64,000 nt of DNA from Paraburkholderia sp. D15 (GTDB lineage Bacteria; Pseudomonadota; Gammaproteobacteria; Burkholderiales; Burkholderiaceae), in NCBI RefSeq assembly GCF_029910215.1, contig NZ_CP110395.1, forward strand, positions 4,030,001-4,094,000, read 5' to 3'. The position numbers and the translations under genes are program-made. A model generated the notes under the pieces. It saw only the letters and a list, made by a program, of their open reading frames with translations. It did no database searches and was not told the origin of the DNA. Of the stretch, positions 17,417-28,550 are shown in pieces; the stretch's first letter is position 1; each line of letters starts with the position of its first letter.

Positions 17417-18163
17417 TCAAACGGGATTGGGGATATCGATAAAGACGTGCTCGATATCGAATTGCTCGGACAGATGCTTGCCCACCGCCTGCACGCCGAA
17501 GCGCTCGGTCGCATGGTGGCCGGCGGCGAGAAACGCCACGCCGCTTTCCGCCGACGTGTGCATCACCGACTCCGACACTTCGCCGGTCAGATAGACGTCG
17601 GCGCCCGCCTGGATGGCGGCGTCGAACATGCCTTGCGCGGCGCCGGTGCACCAGCCCACGCGACGCAGCTCGCGGTCCGGGTCGCCGAACACGAGCGGCG
17701 CGCGTCCGAGCGTCTGCTCGATCTCGGCGGTGAGGTGCGAAAGCGTGATCGGCATCGGGAAGGTGGCGAGCCAGCCGAGGTCGTTCTCGCCGAAACGCGC
17801 GTCGCTGATCCAGCCCATCTTCTGGCCGATCTGCGCGTTGTTGCCGAGCTCGGGATGATCGTCGAGCGGCAGGTGATAGGCGAACAGGTTCAGGTCGTTG
17901 CCGATCAGCAGCTTCAGGCGAGCATGTTTGCGGCCCGTGATCTGCGGCGCCTCGTTGCGCCAGAAGTAGCCGTGATGGACCAGCACGGCGTCCGCGCCCC
18001 AGTCGAGCGCGGCCTCCAGAAAGGCCACCGAGGCCGTCACGCCGGTCGCGAGCTTATTCACGCGACGACGTCCCTCGACCTGCAATCCATTGGGGCAATA
18101 GTCCTTGAAGCGCGCGGTTTCAAGGAGATTGTTCAAGTACAATTCAAGCTCGATCCGATCCAT
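17417..18163 (-). CDS. Nif3-like dinuclear metal centre protein
   Basis: A 248-residue member of the NIF3/YbgI family, toroidal hexamers with a two-metal site; a role in cofactor (GTP cyclohydrolase-like) chemistry has been proposed but not settled. The metal-binding marks are visible: VHHGYFW (about residues 63-69), a His in [15 protein letters not shown], and the C-terminal [14 protein letters not shown]. It is divergent from the htrA-like protease by 19 bp and co-directional with petABC, the usual betaproteobacterial arrangement. Confidence 0.9.
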   Translation of the reverse strand: MDRIELELYLNNLLETARFKDYCPNGLQVEGRRRVNKLATGVTASVAFLEAALDWGADAVLVHHGYFWRNEAPQITGRKHARLKLLIGNDLNLFAYHLPLDDHPELGNNAQIGQKMGWISDARFGENDLGWLATFPMPITLSHLTAEIEQTLGRAPLVFGDPDRELRRVGWCTGAAQGMFDAAIQAGADVYLTGEVSESVMHTSAESGVAFLAAGHHATERFGVQAVGKHLSEQFDIEHVFIDIPNPV

Positions 18164-18182
18164 ATAAACCTCTAGTCTTCAG

Positions 18183-19412
18183 ATGCTTAGACGCTTTTGG
18201 CTGTTCTTTGCCCAAGCGGTGACTGTGCTGTTGGCGCTGATGTTCATCATTGCGACCCTGAAACCGCAGTGGCTCCAGCGTCAAGGGCAGTTCGGCAAGC
18301 AACTCGCCGAACCGATCGTCGCTCTCCGGGAAGTGGCGCCTGGCATCGGCAGCGGTCCCGCTCAGGCGTCTTACGCGGACGCCGCCCAGAAGGCCATGCC
18401 CGCGGTCGTCAACGTGTTCTCCAGCAAGGATGGCTCACTGCCGCCCGACCCGCGCGCGAAAGATCCGCTGTTCCGCTACTTCTTCGGCGACAAGAACAAC
18501 CGCAAGCAGCAGCAGGAGCCCGCATCCAATCTGGGCTCGGGTGTGATAGTGAGTTCGGAAGGTTACATTCTAACGAACCAGCACGTCGTGGACGGCGCGG
18601 ACCAGATCGAAATCGCCCTGGCCGACGGCCGCACCACCAACGCCAAGGTGATCGGCATCGATCCCGAAACGGATCTGGCGGTGCTGAAGGTCAACATGAC
18701 CAATCTGCCCACCATCACGCTCGGCCGCATGGACCAGACACGCGTCGGCGACGTGGTGCTGGCGATCGGCAATCCGTTCGGCGTCGGGCAGACGGTGACC
18801 ATGGGCATCGTCAGCGCGCTCGGGCGCAATCACCTCGGCATCAATACCTTCGAGAACTTCATTCAGACCGACGCGGCGATCAACCCTGGCAATTCCGGCG
18901 GCGCGCTCGTCGACGTGAACGGCAATCTGCTCGGCATCAACACGGCGATCTATTCGCGCTCGGGTGGCTCGCTCGGTATCGGTTTCGCGATTCCGGTGTC
19001 GACGGCGCGCAGCGTGCTGGAAAGCATCATCACCACGGGTTCGGTGACGCGCGGCTGGATCGGCGTCGAGCCGCAGGACGTGACGCCGGAAATCGCCGAG
19101 TCGTTCGGGCTCGAACAGAAGTCGGGGGCGATCGTCGCGGGCGTGCTGAAGAACGGTCCCGCGGACCGGGCCGGCATCAAGCCTGGCGACATTCTGTTGA
19201 GCGTGAACGGCCAGGAAATCACCGACACCACGCGCCTGCTGAACGTGATCGCGCAGATCAAGCCGGGCACGGCCGCGAAGGTGCATCTGGTGCGCAAGAG
19301 CCGCGAGATGGATCTGGACGTGATGATCGGCAAGCGCCCGCCGCCGCCCAAGCAACCCGCCGAGGATAACGACAACGGCGGTAGCGATCAGCCGGACGAC
19401 GACGGCGGTTGA
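18183..19412 (+). CDS. htrA: Membrane-anchored HtrA/DegS-like serine protease
   Basis: A 409-residue S1C-family endopeptidase for envelope protein quality control. Residues about 5-25 form an uncleaved N-terminal membrane anchor, so the protease domain faces the periplasm. The catalytic triad is His134 (TNQHVVDGA), Asp164 (ETDLAVLK) and Ser238 (NPGNSGGAL). There is a single PDZ domain (about 285-380), as in DegS rather than the two of DegP. The tail is acidic and low-complexity. The gene is single and ends before a perfect 19-bp-arm terminator. Confidence 0.93.
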   Translation: MLRRFWLFFAQAVTVLLALMFIIATLKPQWLQRQGQFGKQLAEPIVALREVAPGIGSGPAQASYADAAQKAMPAVVNVFSSKDGSLPPDPRAKDPLFRYFFGDKNNRKQQQEPASNLGSGVIVSSEGYILTNQHVVDGADQIEIALADGRTTNAKVIGIDPETDLAVLKVNMTNLPTITLGRMDQTRVGDVVLAIGNPFGVGQTVTMGIVSALGRNHLGINTFENFIQTDAAINPGNSGGALVDVNGNLLGINTAIYSRSGGSLGIGFAIPVSTARSVLESIITTGSVTRGWIGVEPQDVTPEIAESFGLEQKSGAIVAGVLKNGPADRAGIKPGDILLSVNGQEITDTTRLLNVIAQIKPGTAAKVHLVRKSREMDLDVMIGKRPPPPKQPAEDNDNGGSDQPDDDGG

Positions 19413-19529
19413 TGTGAAGTGACGCAGGCTGGGGTAAATCCTGCGACGATCCGCCGCAGGCAGCCTCAACGCGTTTCACTCGCACCACCCTTTATCTTTC
19501 CCAGCGAATTTTTGCGCACGCCGGACATA

Positions 19530-19572
19530 AGCAAAAAGGGCAGTCCGGTTTTCCCGGACTGCCCTTTTTGCT
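19530..19572 (+). terminator. Bidirectional terminator between htrA and tatC
   Basis: Perfect 19-bp arms (19530-19548 and 19554-19572) around a TTTTC loop, with A5 in the left arm and T5 in the right. It serves the convergent htrA (plus) and the long his-tat transcript (minus). It is the strongest terminator in the window. Confidence 0.93.
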
Positions 19573-19597
19573 TGCTGAAGCTTCCAATCTTTATTCT

Positions 19598-20377
19598 TTA
19601 TTCCGGCGCGCTCGCATCCTCGACCACCGCCGGCTGCTTACCGACGATCAGCCGCGCCGCGATGATCCCCGCCTCGTACAGCACGATCAGCGGAATCGCC
19701 AGAATGAGCTGAGAGAACACGTCCGGCGGCGTCACGACAGCCGAAATCACGAACGCACCGACCACCACGTACGGACGAATTTCCTTGAGCTTCTTGAGCG
19801 TCAGCACATTCATGCGCACCAGCAGCACGACAACGATCGGCACCTCGAACGTCACGCCGAACGCGAGGAACATGGTGAGCACGAAGCTCAGGTAATTATC
19901 GATGTCGGTGGTCATCTCCGCGCCGAGCGGCGCGTTGTAGTGCGCCATCACGCGGAAGATCGTCGGAAACACCACGAAGTACGCGAACGCCATCCCGCAC
20001 AGGAACAGCGTATAGCTGCTGCCCACCAGCGGCCCGACCAGCTTCTTCTCGTGCTGGTAGAGGCCCGGCGCGATGAACGCCCAGATCTGATACAGCACGA
20101 TGGGCAGCGCGATCACGAACGCGACCATCATGGTCACTTTCATCGGCACGAAGAACGAGCCGGTCACGTCGGTGACGATCATCTTGCCGTCCTTCGGCAA
20201 GTTCTGCATCAGCGGCCGCGCCAGCAGCCGGAAAATGTCCGGCGCCCAGTAGACCAGCCCGACGAACACCACGATGACGGCGATGCCGGCGCGAATGATG
20301 CGGTCGCGCAATTCAACGAGGTGGGAAATGAAGGTCTCTTCAGTGCCTTCGTCCTGGGTTTGCTGGGGGTCGCTCAC
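19598..20377 (-). CDS. tatC: Sec-independent translocase subunit TatC
   Basis: A 259-residue, six-helix inner-membrane protein that recognises twin-arginine signal peptides together with TatB. Family marks are ETFISHLVELRDRIIRA near the N-terminus, the RPL and FF/EV pattern after helix 1, and EKKLVGPLVGSSYTLF in the middle. It closes tatABC and probably the whole upstream co-directional run. It is followed by a strong bidirectional terminator. Confidence 0.96.
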   Translation of the reverse strand: MSDPQQTQDEGTEETFISHLVELRDRIIRAGIAVIVVFVGLVYWAPDIFRLLARPLMQNLPKDGKMIVTDVTGSFFVPMKVTMMVAFVIALPIVLYQIWAFIAPGLYQHEKKLVGPLVGSSYTLFLCGMAFAYFVVFPTIFRVMAHYNAPLGAEMTTDIDNYLSFVLTMFLAFGVTFEVPIVVVLLVRMNVLTLKKLKEIRPYVVVGAFVISAVVTPPDVFSQLILAIPLIVLYEAGIIAARLIVGKQPAVVEDASAPE

Positions 20378-20411
20378 GCCGGCCCTCGGTTAGAGATTGT
20401 CGTTCTGATCA

Positions 20412-20930
20412 TCAGAAGAACCGCGTCGGACGACGCAAGGTGGCCGGCGTATGGCGCGCGACGCGCGCCGCGCCCGACTGCACGCGCGTGCGGCGCACGG
20501 TGGCGCGCTTGTACCAGGTGGGCATGGCCGATTGCTTGACGCGCCAGTTCTTGCGCTTCGCGCCGGTGGCCGGCGTGCTGCTCGGCCACGATGTCGCGCC
20601 GACGTCTTCGAGCGCGCCGCCGGCAATGCTAGGCGACACCGACGTGCCGCTGTTCCACGCGTCGTTCAGTTCGGTTTCGTGCTTACGCAGATTGTCCTGC
20701 ACGGCGGTTTCGACATTGCTGGCCGCCGCCTCGAACTCGGTTTTCATGCGACGCAATTCGTCGAGTTCGATTTCGCGCGTGACCTCGGCCTTCACGTCGT
20801 TGATATACCGCTGCGCGCGGCCGAACAACGCGCCGGCTGTACGAGCGACGCGAGGCAGGCGCTCAGGCCCGAGGACGACCAGCGCGACGACGCCGATCAG
20901 CGCCATCTTGGTTAGACCGAGGTCCAGCAT
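20412..20930 (-). CDS. tatB: Sec-independent translocase subunit TatB
   Basis: A 172-residue protein with one N-terminal helix (MLDLGLTKMALIGVVALVVL, residues 1-20), the conserved GPERLP hinge (about 21-27), an amphipathic helix and a long charged cytoplasmic tail. It docks twin-arginine precursors with TatC. The tail after about residue 110 is basic and poorly conserved. The gene is 39 nt after tatA and 34 nt before tatC. Confidence 0.95.
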   Translation of the reverse strand: MLDLGLTKMALIGVVALVVLGPERLPRVARTAGALFGRAQRYINDVKAEVTREIELDELRRMKTEFEAAASNVETAVQDNLRKHETELNDAWNSGTSVSPSIAGGALEDVGATSWPSSTPATGAKRKNWRVKQSAMPTWYKRATVRRTRVQSGAARVARHTPATLRRPTRFF

Positions 20931-20969
20931 GAAGTGGAATGTCCGTCAGTAACGCGGGTGGGCCGCGGC

Positions 20970-21290
<321 letters not shown>

Positions 21291-21384
21291 TCATCGATAC
21301 GTTACCGCGTGCCGTTCCGATGCAACGCGCCACGCGATAAAAACCTGCGGCAGCTATTGTGACCGGCCCACCGCGTCGCCGTTA

Positions 21385-21398
21385 TTACAGCGCTGTAA
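21385..21398. promoter_or_regulatory. 14-bp palindrome upstream of tatA
   Basis: TTACAGCGCTGTAA is a perfect 14-bp palindrome in the hinT-tatA gap. A second, GAAGCGT-TG-ACGCTTC (21277-21292), is closer to tatA. Either could be a protein-binding site controlling tatABC or a short hairpin. The binder is unknown. Confidence 0.3.
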
Positions 21399-21462
21399 AA
21401 ATCGCCGATGCTTCAGTGCGCCTGTGCAGCCCGAACAACGGCCCGCAAACGCACCGGCTGCA

Positions 21463-21828
21463 TCAGCCCATGCGCTGCCACGGACGCGGCCCGGCGAGAA
21501 TATGCGCGTGCAGGTGATATACCTCCTGCCCGCCGCCCGGCCCGGTATTAATGACCGTGCGAAAACCCGTTTCGCCACCGGTGTACGCCACGCCCAACTG
21601 TTCGGCCAGACGCGCCACCAAAACAAGCATTCTACCAAGCAGCGGTGCGTCGCTTTCGGTGCAATTCGACAGGGTGGGAATATGCTTGCGCGGGATGACG
21701 AGCACATGCGTTTCGGCGGCCGGACGGATGTCGCGGAAGGCCAGAAACTCTTCGTCTTCGTGAACTTTGGTCGACGGGATTTCGCCGGCGGCGATCTTGC
21801 AGAAAAGGCAGTTCGGGTCGTGACTCAT
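21463..21828 (-). CDS. hinT: Histidine triad (HIT) nucleotide-binding protein
   Basis: A 121-residue HIT-family phosphoramidase that hydrolyses adenosine and aminoacyl nucleotide phosphoramidates. The N-terminal CLFCKIAAGEIPS provides two cysteines of a zinc site. The catalytic triad motif HLHAHI is near residue 108. RHAQVLVIP-type strands precede it (THVLVIPRKHI). It sits between a small membrane protein and tatABC, on the same strand. Confidence 0.95.
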   Translation of the reverse strand: MSHDPNCLFCKIAAGEIPSTKVHEDEEFLAFRDIRPAAETHVLVIPRKHIPTLSNCTESDAPLLGRMLVLVARLAEQLGVAYTGGETGFRTVINTGPGGGQEVYHLHAHILAGPRPWQRMG

Positions 21829-21912
21829 CGTATTCCTGACGCAGTGTGACTGAAGTGCGATGCGCGATGCGGCGGGGCTCCGATTCCAGTCCGACCCATG
21901 ATCGGACGACGC

Positions 21913-22308
21913 TCAGACCCAGCCGCGCGGATTCGCGAGCGGCTTGTTATCGTACAGATACAGCCAGCCTTTAATAATACGGTACAACATCCAGATACTG
22001 ACGGCCCACAGAACCGGAATGCCGATCAGCACGAACAGCAGCACCCCGCCGATCGCATAACCGATCAGGCACATCCAGAACGAACGGATCTGCCATTCGA
22101 AATGAGCTTCGTACGGCGTGCCGACCACATCGGGCCGCTTCACGTAGTTGATGATGATCGCGATCAGGAACGTCAAGCCGCCGGTGAGCCAGAACACCGC
22201 GTACAGCCCATACAGAATGTGGGTGAGCGTACGCAGGCTGCGCTCGCGTTCCGGCTCGATCGCGTTGCGATAGACCGGTGTCGAATAACTGTCGTGCGGC
22301 TGTTCCAT
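21913..22308 (-). CDS. DUF4870-like small membrane protein
   Basis: A 131-residue protein with three predicted membrane segments (about residues 28-52, 75-98, 100-118). The sequence around LTHILYGLYAVFWLTGG and YRIIKGWLYLYDNKPL matches the small membrane proteins annotated DUF4870 that follow hisE in Burkholderiales. Function unknown. Position inside the his-tat run suggests co-transcription rather than a shared pathway. Confidence 0.8.
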   Translation of the reverse strand: MEQPHDSYSTPVYRNAIEPERERSLRTLTHILYGLYAVFWLTGGLTFLIAIIINYVKRPDVVGTPYEAHFEWQIRSFWMCLIGYAIGGVLLFVLIGIPVLWAVSIWMLYRIIKGWLYLYDNKPLANPRGWV

Positions 22309-22400
22309 GGCGGCGCCCTCCCGAGGATGCGATCGAATTTATCCAGTCTCATGTTGGCGCCGCCGCCCGCCGTTTTCAAGGCGAGACCAACCCGCGACAT

Positions 22401-22793
22401 TCAGTCGCCATTCTGCTCGCGGTCGCGGCTCTTGCGCAGCGCCTTTTCCTCGATGCCCGACATCCCTTCACGGCGTTCGAGTTCGGCCAGCACATCCGCC
22501 GGGCTCAGATCGAAGTGCGACAACATGACGAGGCAATGGAACCACAGATCCGCGACTTCGCCGACCAGTTCCTTCGGCGCGCCGCCATGGCGCGCGTCTT
22601 TGGCGGCGAGCACGACTTCGGTGGCTTCTTCGCCGATCTTCTTGAGCACCGCGTCGTCGCCCTTGTGGAACAGGCGCGATACGTACGAGACGTCCGGGTC
22701 GCCGCCCTTGCGGCTGTCGATGATCGCCGCGAGGCGCATCAGCGTGTCGGTGGTGGACGGAGCGGCAGCGGTGGTGGGCGTGGCTTGCGTCAT
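22401..22793 (-). CDS. hisE: Phosphoribosyl-ATP pyrophosphatase HisE
   Basis: A 130-residue enzyme for the second step of histidine synthesis, PR-ATP to PR-AMP plus pyrophosphate. The MazG-like helical motif is seen as [19 protein letters not shown], then [14 protein letters not shown] and [13 protein letters not shown]. It is separate from HisI, not fused as in enterobacteria. Its ATG overlaps the hisI stop by 4 nt (ATGA). Confidence 0.96.
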   Translation of the reverse strand: MTQATPTTAAAPSTTDTLMRLAAIIDSRKGGDPDVSYVSRLFHKGDDAVLKKIGEEATEVVLAAKDARHGGAPKELVGEVADLWFHCLVMLSHFDLSPADVLAELERREGMSGIEEKALRKSRDREQNGD

Positions 22794-23200
22794 TTGTAGA
22801 TGTGTTCGGGGTCTTTCAGCACGGGATCGACGGCAACCCAGTCGCCGTCATCCACCGAGCCTTCGAATTTCTGGAAAAAGCACGAGTGGCGCCCGGTGTG
22901 GCAGGCAATGCCCGACACCTGCTCCACTTTCAGCAGCACGACGTCTTCGTCGCAGTCGAGCCGCACTTCATGCACATGCTGCACGTGGCCGGACTCTTCG
23001 CCCTTGAACCACAGGCGCTGGCGCGAGCGCGAGAAATACACCGCGCGGCGGGTTTCGATCGTCTTGGCGAGTGCCTCGCGGTTCATCCACGCGAACATCA
23101 GCACGTCGTTCGTCGACGCTTCCTGCGCGATGACCGGCACGAGGCCGTTCGCATCCCACTTGACCTTGTCGAGCCAGGTCACGGCCGTTGGATTCGTCAC
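22790..23200 (-). CDS. hisI: Phosphoribosyl-AMP cyclohydrolase HisI
   Basis: A 136-residue zinc enzyme for the third histidine step, opening the adenine ring of PR-AMP. Characteristic segments are [29 protein letters not shown] and [11 protein letters not shown]. The zinc-binding [13 protein letters not shown] is present. It starts one base after hisF ends and overlaps hisE by 4 nt. Confidence 0.96.
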   Translation of the reverse strand: MTNPTAVTWLDKVKWDANGLVPVIAQEASTNDVLMFAWMNREALAKTIETRRAVYFSRSRQRLWFKGEESGHVQHVHEVRLDCDEDVVLLKVEQVSGIACHTGRHSCFFQKFEGSVDDGDWVAVDPVLKDPEHIYK

Positions 23201-23201
23201 G

Positions 23202-23975
23202 TTATAGCCTCACCGAAATGCCCTGGTCCGCCATGAAGCGCTTGGCTTCGCCGACCGTGTGCTCGCCGTAGTGGAAGATGCTGGCGGCCAGTACCGCGTC
23301 CGCGTGGCCCTGCCTGATGCCGTCGGCCAGATGCTGCAGGTTGCCCACGCCGCCGGAGGCGATCACGGGAACCGGCACCGCGTCGGACACCGCGCGCGTG
23401 AGCGCGAGGTCGAAGCCGCTCTTGGTGCCGTCGCGGTCCATGCTGGTCAGCAGGATTTCGCCCGCACCGAGTTCGGCCATCTTGCGCGCCCATTCGACCG
23501 CTTCGAGGCCCGTCGCCTTGCGGCCGCCGTGCGTGAAGACTTCCCAGCGCGGCGGCTCGCCGTCGGCGGATACGCGCTTGGCGTCGATCGCGACGACGAT
23601 GCACTGCGAGCCGTATTTGTCGGTCGCGTCCTTCACGAGCTGCGGATTCGCCACCGCCGACGAATTCATGCTGATCTTGTCCGCGCCCGCGTTCAGCAGG
23701 CGCCGCACGTCCTCGACGGCGCGCACGCCGCCGCCGACGGTCAGCGGAATGAACACCTGCGAGGCGACCGCCTCGATGATCGGCAGGATCAGGTCGCGCT
23801 GGTCGGAGGTTGCGGTGATATCGAGGAAGGTCAGCTCGTCGGCGCCTTGATCGTCGTAGCGGCGCGCAATTTCGACGGGATCGCCGGCGTCGCGCAGTTC
23901 GACGAAGTTGACGCCCTTGACCACGCGTCCGGCGGTCACGTCGAGACAGGGGATGATGCGTTTAGCTAGAGCCAT
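23202..23975 (-). CDS. hisF: Imidazole glycerol phosphate synthase subunit HisF
   Basis: A 257-residue TIM barrel cyclase that with HisH turns PRFAR and ammonia into imidazole glycerol phosphate and AICAR. It begins [21 protein letters not shown] with catalytic Asp12 in CLDV. The second catalytic Asp is in LTSMDRDGT (about residue 131), and the phosphate-binding GGG/ASGGVG loops are intact. A 295-nt gap without a credible gene separates it from hisA upstream, longer than elsewhere in the run. Confidence 0.97.
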   Translation of the reverse strand: MALAKRIIPCLDVTAGRVVKGVNFVELRDAGDPVEIARRYDDQGADELTFLDITATSDQRDLILPIIEAVASQVFIPLTVGGGVRAVEDVRRLLNAGADKISMNSSAVANPQLVKDATDKYGSQCIVVAIDAKRVSADGEPPRWEVFTHGGRKATGLEAVEWARKMAELGAGEILLTSMDRDGTKSGFDLALTRAVSDAVPVPVIASGGVGNLQHLADGIRQGHADAVLAASIFHYGEHTVGEAKRFMADQGISVRL

Positions 23976-24270
23976 GATCTTGCAATTCTGCCAATACCGC
24001 TGATGAGGCCGCTCGCGTGGACGAGCGGCGCGGGGCCGGCGCGGCCGCTTGCGGTGCGCCGCCTACAGTGAATGACGCGTGGACGGGGCATCGCGCAGTG
24101 CGGGACAGGAGCGCGGCACGATGATCATTGACGCTCGCCGTGAAGACGAACCCGAGGCGCCGAAGCCAACGTCAAAAACGCTAAGCCGCCAAGGGCGCCA
24201 AGCTCGAACCGGCGCAGACAAGGCCATAAGCCACAAGCCAAACGTCCATCCCCGCCCTGCTACACCGGCT

Positions 24271-25023
24271 TCAGGCGTCGTCCGATTCGCGCAGCCGGTC
24301 CGCGAGCGTCTGGGCCGCCGTGAAGTCGAGATCGCCCGAGTAAATGGCCCGCCCGCAGATCACGCCTTCGATGCCTTCGTCCTCGACTTCGCACAACGAT
24401 TCGATATCCGTCAGATTCGACAGACCGCCGCTCGCGATCACCGGAATCTTCACCGCGCGCGCGAGGCGCACCGTCGCTTCGATGTTGATGCCCTGAAGCA
24501 TGCCGTCGCGGCCGATGTCGGTATAGATGATCGATTCGCAGCCGTAGTCCTCGAACTTGCGCGCCAGATCGGCGACTTCGTGGCCGGTCAGCTTGCTCCA
24601 GCCGTCGGTGGCAACCTTGCCGTCCTTCGCGTCGAGGCCGACGATGATATGGCCGCCGAACGCCGTGCAGGCGTCCTGCAGAAAGCCCGGATTCTTCACC
24701 GCGGCCGTGCCGATGATCACGTACGACAGGCCGTCGTCCAGATAACGCTCGATCGTGTTCAGATCGCGAATGCCGCCGCCCAGTTGCACGGGAATCTCGC
24801 CGCCCACTTCTTCGATGATCGCGCGAATCGCGTCTTCGTTCTTTGGCTTGCCGGCGAACGCGCCATTCAGGTCGACGAGGTGCAGACGCCGGGCGCCGCG
24901 GTCGACCCAATGTCGGGCCATCGCCGCCGGTTCCTCGGAGAAAATCGTCGCCTGGTCCATATCGCCTTGTTTCAGGCGTACACACTGACCGTCTTTCAGG
25001 TCGATGGCGGGAATCAGCAGCAT
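24271..25023 (-). CDS. hisA: ProFAR isomerase HisA
   Basis: A 250-residue TIM barrel enzyme converting ProFAR to PRFAR. The catalytic aspartates are in [15 protein letters not shown] (Asp8) and [10 protein letters not shown] (about residue 131). GGGIRD and ASGGLSN give the phosphate loops. The gaps on either side (214 nt to hisH, 295 nt to hisF) hold no gene I can support. Confidence 0.97.
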   Translation of the reverse strand: MLLIPAIDLKDGQCVRLKQGDMDQATIFSEEPAAMARHWVDRGARRLHLVDLNGAFAGKPKNEDAIRAIIEEVGGEIPVQLGGGIRDLNTIERYLDDGLSYVIIGTAAVKNPGFLQDACTAFGGHIIVGLDAKDGKVATDGWSKLTGHEVADLARKFEDYGCESIIYTDIGRDGMLQGINIEATVRLARAVKIPVIASGGLSNLTDIESLCEVEDEGIEGVICGRAIYSGDLDFTAAQTLADRLRESDDA

Positions 25024-25237
25024 AGCAATCGGGTGTTGTCTGGGAATGGGTTGATGGTCGGCGACGACGACTGGTGAGCCAGCCCGCCGGAGCGCCGTTT
25101 CGCTAGTTTAGTACAACTTTTTCGACGCTCTTGCCGGGTGCCGTTCGGCAGCCGGCCTTGAGTATTGCGGTCGAGGCGCGCGGCGCCCGCTTCGCTTGTG
25201 ACGAAACGGCGCACGGCGGCAGGATGATAGAAGGCGC

Positions 25238-25879
25238 TCACGGGTTCCAGTGCACGAAGTTGCGATACACGCGCAGCCCCGCTTCGGCGCTCTTTTCCGG
25301 GTGGAATTGGGTCGCGAAGATGTTATCCCGCGCGACCGCCGAGGTAAAGGGCACACCGTACACCGTTTCGCCCGACGTGTGCGCGGCATTCTCCGGCGCC
25401 ACGTAATAGCTGTGCACGAAATAGAAGAACGCGTTGTCGGCCACGCCGTCCCACAGCGGATGCGGCTGCGCCTGACGCACGCGGTTCCAGCCCATCTGCG
25501 GCACCTTGAAGCGCGAGCCGTCGTCCTGCACCTGGCCGGCCAGGTCGAAGCGCAGCACCTTGCCCGGCAACAGGCCGAGGCCGGGCGTGCCGCCCTCCGC
25601 GCTCCAGTCGAACAGCATCTGCTCGCCGACGCACACGCCCATCAGCGGCTTGTTGCGCGACGCCTCGATGACCGCTTCCTGCAAGCCGGACTCGCCGAGG
25701 CAGCGCATGCAGTCGGGCATCGCACCCTGGCCGGGCAGCACGACGCGGTCGGCCGCGCGGATCGCTTCCGGCTGGTCGACGATCGCCACATCCGCTTCCG
25801 GCGCGGCCTTGCGCAATGCCTGGGCCACCGAGCGCAGGTTGCCCATTCCGTAATCCACAATCGCTATCGAAGTTTTCAT
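25238..25879 (-). CDS. hisH: Imidazole glycerol phosphate synthase subunit HisH
   Basis: A 213-residue class I glutamine amidotransferase that feeds ammonia to HisF. The nucleophile Cys83 lies in GVCVGEQ, and the His/Glu pair in TQFHPEKS. The oxyanion-strand [10 protein letters not shown] is intact. The start codon overlaps the marC stop by 4 nt (ATGA), so translation of the two is coupled. Confidence 0.97.
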   Translation of the reverse strand: MKTSIAIVDYGMGNLRSVAQALRKAAPEADVAIVDQPEAIRAADRVVLPGQGAMPDCMRCLGESGLQEAVIEASRNKPLMGVCVGEQMLFDWSAEGGTPGLGLLPGKVLRFDLAGQVQDDGSRFKVPQMGWNRVRQAQPHPLWDGVADNAFFYFVHSYYVAPENAAHTSGETVYGVPFTSAVARDNIFATQFHPEKSAEAGLRVYRNFVHWNP

Positions 25880-26496
25880 TTCAAGTTAGGCAGCAAGGCC
25901 TTCAATCCGTCGACGATGAATTCCACCGCCAGCGCCGACAACATCAAACCCATGAGCCGCGTGCCGATGTTGATACCGGTGCGACCGACCCAGCGGGCAA
26001 TCGGTTCGGCAAGCCGCAGCGAAAAAAAGCAGATCGCCGCCAGTACCGCGCCGATCGCGATGAGACTCAAGCGGTCGTACCAGTGCGCGGAACCGGCCGC
26101 GTAAATGATCGTGGTGCTGATCGCGCCCGGGCCGGTCAGCAACGGGATCGCCAGCGGCACGACCGCGATGTTGTCCTTCTGCTCGGCTTCGTGGCGCTCT
26201 TCCGGCGTCGAGCGGCTGTTGCCGATCTGCGCGTTCAGCATGTTGATCGCCATCAACAGCATGATGATGCCGCCGCCCACTTCGAGCGAGCCGACCGAAA
26301 TGCCGAAGAAGCTGATGATCTGCTGCCCGAGCAGCGTCGTCACCGCGATCACGCAAAACACCGAAATCGCCGCGATCCGGATGGTCCGGCGCCGCTCGCC
26401 GTCGCTCTGATTCGCCGTCAGGCTCATGAAGAACGGAATGGCGCCGACCGGGTTGATCAGCGCCAGCAGCGAGATAAACGACTTCAGAATGTCCAT
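25876..26496 (-). CDS. MarC-family integral membrane protein
   Basis: A 206-residue protein with six predicted helices and the family signatures [15 protein letters not shown] near the N-terminus and [17 protein letters not shown] in the middle. The family is named after marC but its transport role is unproven. It sits between hisB and hisH and overlaps hisH by 4 nt. This conserved Burkholderiales insertion makes it part of the his operon without an obvious histidine role. Confidence 0.92.
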   Translation of the reverse strand: MDILKSFISLLALINPVGAIPFFMSLTANQSDGERRRTIRIAAISVFCVIAVTTLLGQQIISFFGISVGSLEVGGGIIMLLMAINMLNAQIGNSRSTPEERHEAEQKDNIAVVPLAIPLLTGPGAISTTIIYAAGSAHWYDRLSLIAIGAVLAAICFFSLRLAEPIARWVGRTGINIGTRLMGLMLSALAVEFIVDGLKALLPNLK

Positions 26497-26576
26497 GGCA
26501 CTCGGGCCGCGAGCGCCGGCGGGCGCTGCTTCCGGTTCAGTGATAAAGCCGGTTGATCAGCACGCCGCCAGGGCGC

Positions 26577-27164
26577 TCACAGACTGCCCTTGGTCGACGG
26601 GATCTGCCCCGCCGCGCGCGGGTCCATTTCGGTCGCCATGCGCAGCGCACGTCCGAACGCCTTGAACACCGTTTCCATCTGATGATGGGCGTTCAGGCCG
26701 CGCAGATTGTCGATATGCAGCGTGACGCCGGCGTGATTCACGAAGCCGCGGAAAAATTCGATCGACAGATCGACGTCGAACGTACCGATGCGCGCACGCG
26801 TGAACGGCACATGGAATTCGAGGCCCGGACGGCCGGAAAAGTCGATCACCACGCGCGACAGCGCTTCGTCGAGCGGCACGTAGGAATGACCGTAACGGAC
26901 GATGCCCTTGCGGTCGCCGATCGCCTTCGCGACGGCCTGGCCCAGCGTGATGCCGACATCTTCGACCGTGTGGTGGTCGTCGATATGCAGGTCGCCATGC
27001 GCTTCGATGTCGAGGTCGAACAATCCATGCCGCGCGATCTGGTCGAGCATGTGGTCCAGAAACGGCACACCGGTGGCCAGCTTTTGCTGACCGGTGCCGT
27101 CCAGATTGATCTTCACACGGATCTGCGTTTCGCTGGTATTGCGAACGACTTCCGCAAGGCGCAT
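26577..27164 (-). CDS. hisB: Imidazoleglycerol-phosphate dehydratase HisB
   Basis: A 195-residue monofunctional dehydratase (no phosphatase domain). The two metal-binding histidine clusters are [14 protein letters not shown] ([12 protein letters not shown], about residues 70-81) and [20 protein letters not shown] near the C-terminus. The ATG at 27164 begins [10 protein letters not shown] and follows GAGGAATTACC. An upstream in-frame ATG adds unrelated residues. Histidinol-phosphate phosphatase must be encoded elsewhere. Confidence 0.97.
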   Translation of the reverse strand: MRLAEVVRNTSETQIRVKINLDGTGQQKLATGVPFLDHMLDQIARHGLFDLDIEAHGDLHIDDHHTVEDVGITLGQAVAKAIGDRKGIVRYGHSYVPLDEALSRVVIDFSGRPGLEFHVPFTRARIGTFDVDLSIEFFRGFVNHAGVTLHIDNLRGLNAHHQMETVFKAFGRALRMATEMDPRAAGQIPSTKGSL

Positions 27165-27304
27165 GGTAATTCCTCGAATCGAGCTAGAAAGCGATGGGTA
27201 GGTGGAAAGGAAAAGCGGCAGGCCGCGCATGCCGCTTTGTCTCGTTACGTCTCGTTGAGCTTTACGGACGATCAGAACGGCCAGCGCGGCGTTTCAGTCT
27301 TGGG

Positions 27305-28375
27305 TCAATGCAAAACGAGTTTCAGCGCGGCGAGCATCTGTGCGTTTTCTTCCGCCGAACCGACGGTCAAACGCACGCAATTGGCCAGCGATGGGTGCAT
27401 TTTACTCACGTTTTTGATCAAAACCCGCGCCGTAAGCAGTGTATCGAACACCAGCGCCGCATCCGGCACGCGCACCAGCAGGAAGTTGCCGGCGCTCGGG
27501 AACACTTCGGCGCCCGGCAGTTCGGCCACGGCCCGCGCCAGTTTCGCGCGTTCCTCGCGCAGCAGCGCAGCTTGGGCGTCGAGTACCTCGACGTGATCGA
27601 GCAGGAAATCGGCGGCGGCCTGGGTCAGCACGTTGGTGTTGTACGGCGGCCGCACTTTGTCGAATTCGCTCAGCCACGCCGGCTTGCCGACCAGATACCC
27701 GAGACGGATACCGGCCAGACCGAGCTTGGACACCGTGCGCATCACGACGACGTTGTCGAACGCGTCGGCGCGCGGCAGCCAGCTTTGCTGCGCGAACGGC
27801 TGGTAAGCCTCGTCGATCACCACAAGGCTCTTATTGGCCGCGGCGATGATGCGCTCCATGTCGGCATTGTCGAACATCGTGCCGGTCGGGTTGTTCGGGT
27901 ATGCCAGATAGACGATGGCGGGCTGATGCTCGGCGATCGCCGCGAGCATGGCTTCGGTGTCGAGCGTGAAGTCGGGCTTCAGCGGCACGCCGACGAATTC
28001 CAGATTCACCAGCTTCGCCGACATCTGATACATGACGAAGCCCGGCATCGGCGCGAGTACTTTCGCACCCGGTTGCGCGCAGGCGATCGACACCATGCTG
28101 ATGATTTCGTCCGAGCCGTTGCCGAGCAGCACGTCGCAACCGGCCGGCACACCCATCACACGCTTGATCTTCTCGATCAGCGCCTCCGGACGCGGCGCCG
28201 GATAGCGGTTCAGCGCGACGCTCGCCAGATGCTCGCCCAGTTGCGCGGCCAGTTCCGGCGGCAGCGGGAACGGGTTTTCCATCGCGTCGAGCTTGATGTA
28301 GCCCGTGGCGTCCGGCACCGGATAGCTCGTCATTGCGAGCACGTCACGGCGGATGATGTCTTGAGGTGTCGTCAT
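27305..28375 (-). CDS. hisC: Histidinol-phosphate aminotransferase HisC
   Basis: A 356-residue PLP-dependent aminotransferase for the step from imidazole acetol phosphate to histidinol phosphate. The PLP phosphate and ring contacts appear as [16 protein letters not shown] and VIDEAYQPF. The Schiff-base lysine lies in [14 protein letters not shown] (about residue 214). It is between hisD and hisB with gaps of 175 and 140 nt. Confidence 0.96.
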   Translation of the reverse strand: MTTPQDIIRRDVLAMTSYPVPDATGYIKLDAMENPFPLPPELAAQLGEHLASVALNRYPAPRPEALIEKIKRVMGVPAGCDVLLGNGSDEIISMVSIACAQPGAKVLAPMPGFVMYQMSAKLVNLEFVGVPLKPDFTLDTEAMLAAIAEHQPAIVYLAYPNNPTGTMFDNADMERIIAAANKSLVVIDEAYQPFAQQSWLPRADAFDNVVVMRTVSKLGLAGIRLGYLVGKPAWLSEFDKVRPPYNTNVLTQAAADFLLDHVEVLDAQAALLREERAKLARAVAELPGAEVFPSAGNFLLVRVPDAALVFDTLLTARVLIKNVSKMHPSLANCVRLTVGSAEENAQMLAALKLVLH

Positions 28376-28550
28376 GGATCTGTGGGCTGCGTAGCCCGGT
28401 CGCGAGAAGGAAGCCGGCCGGGCGTTCGCGGTATGCGGACTGCCTCGGGCCGGTGGGTGTCTTTGTTATGGGTACTGCTCGGGTAGTGCAAAACGGAGCG
28501 CGCTGAAGGCGCGGAAAATGCGGCAAGCGCCCCGTCAGATTCAGTCGCGC

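Noticed and set aside
23976..24270. A gene between hisF and hisA
   Set aside because: Open frames here have no ribosome site or family similarity and most extend from the shadow of hisA.
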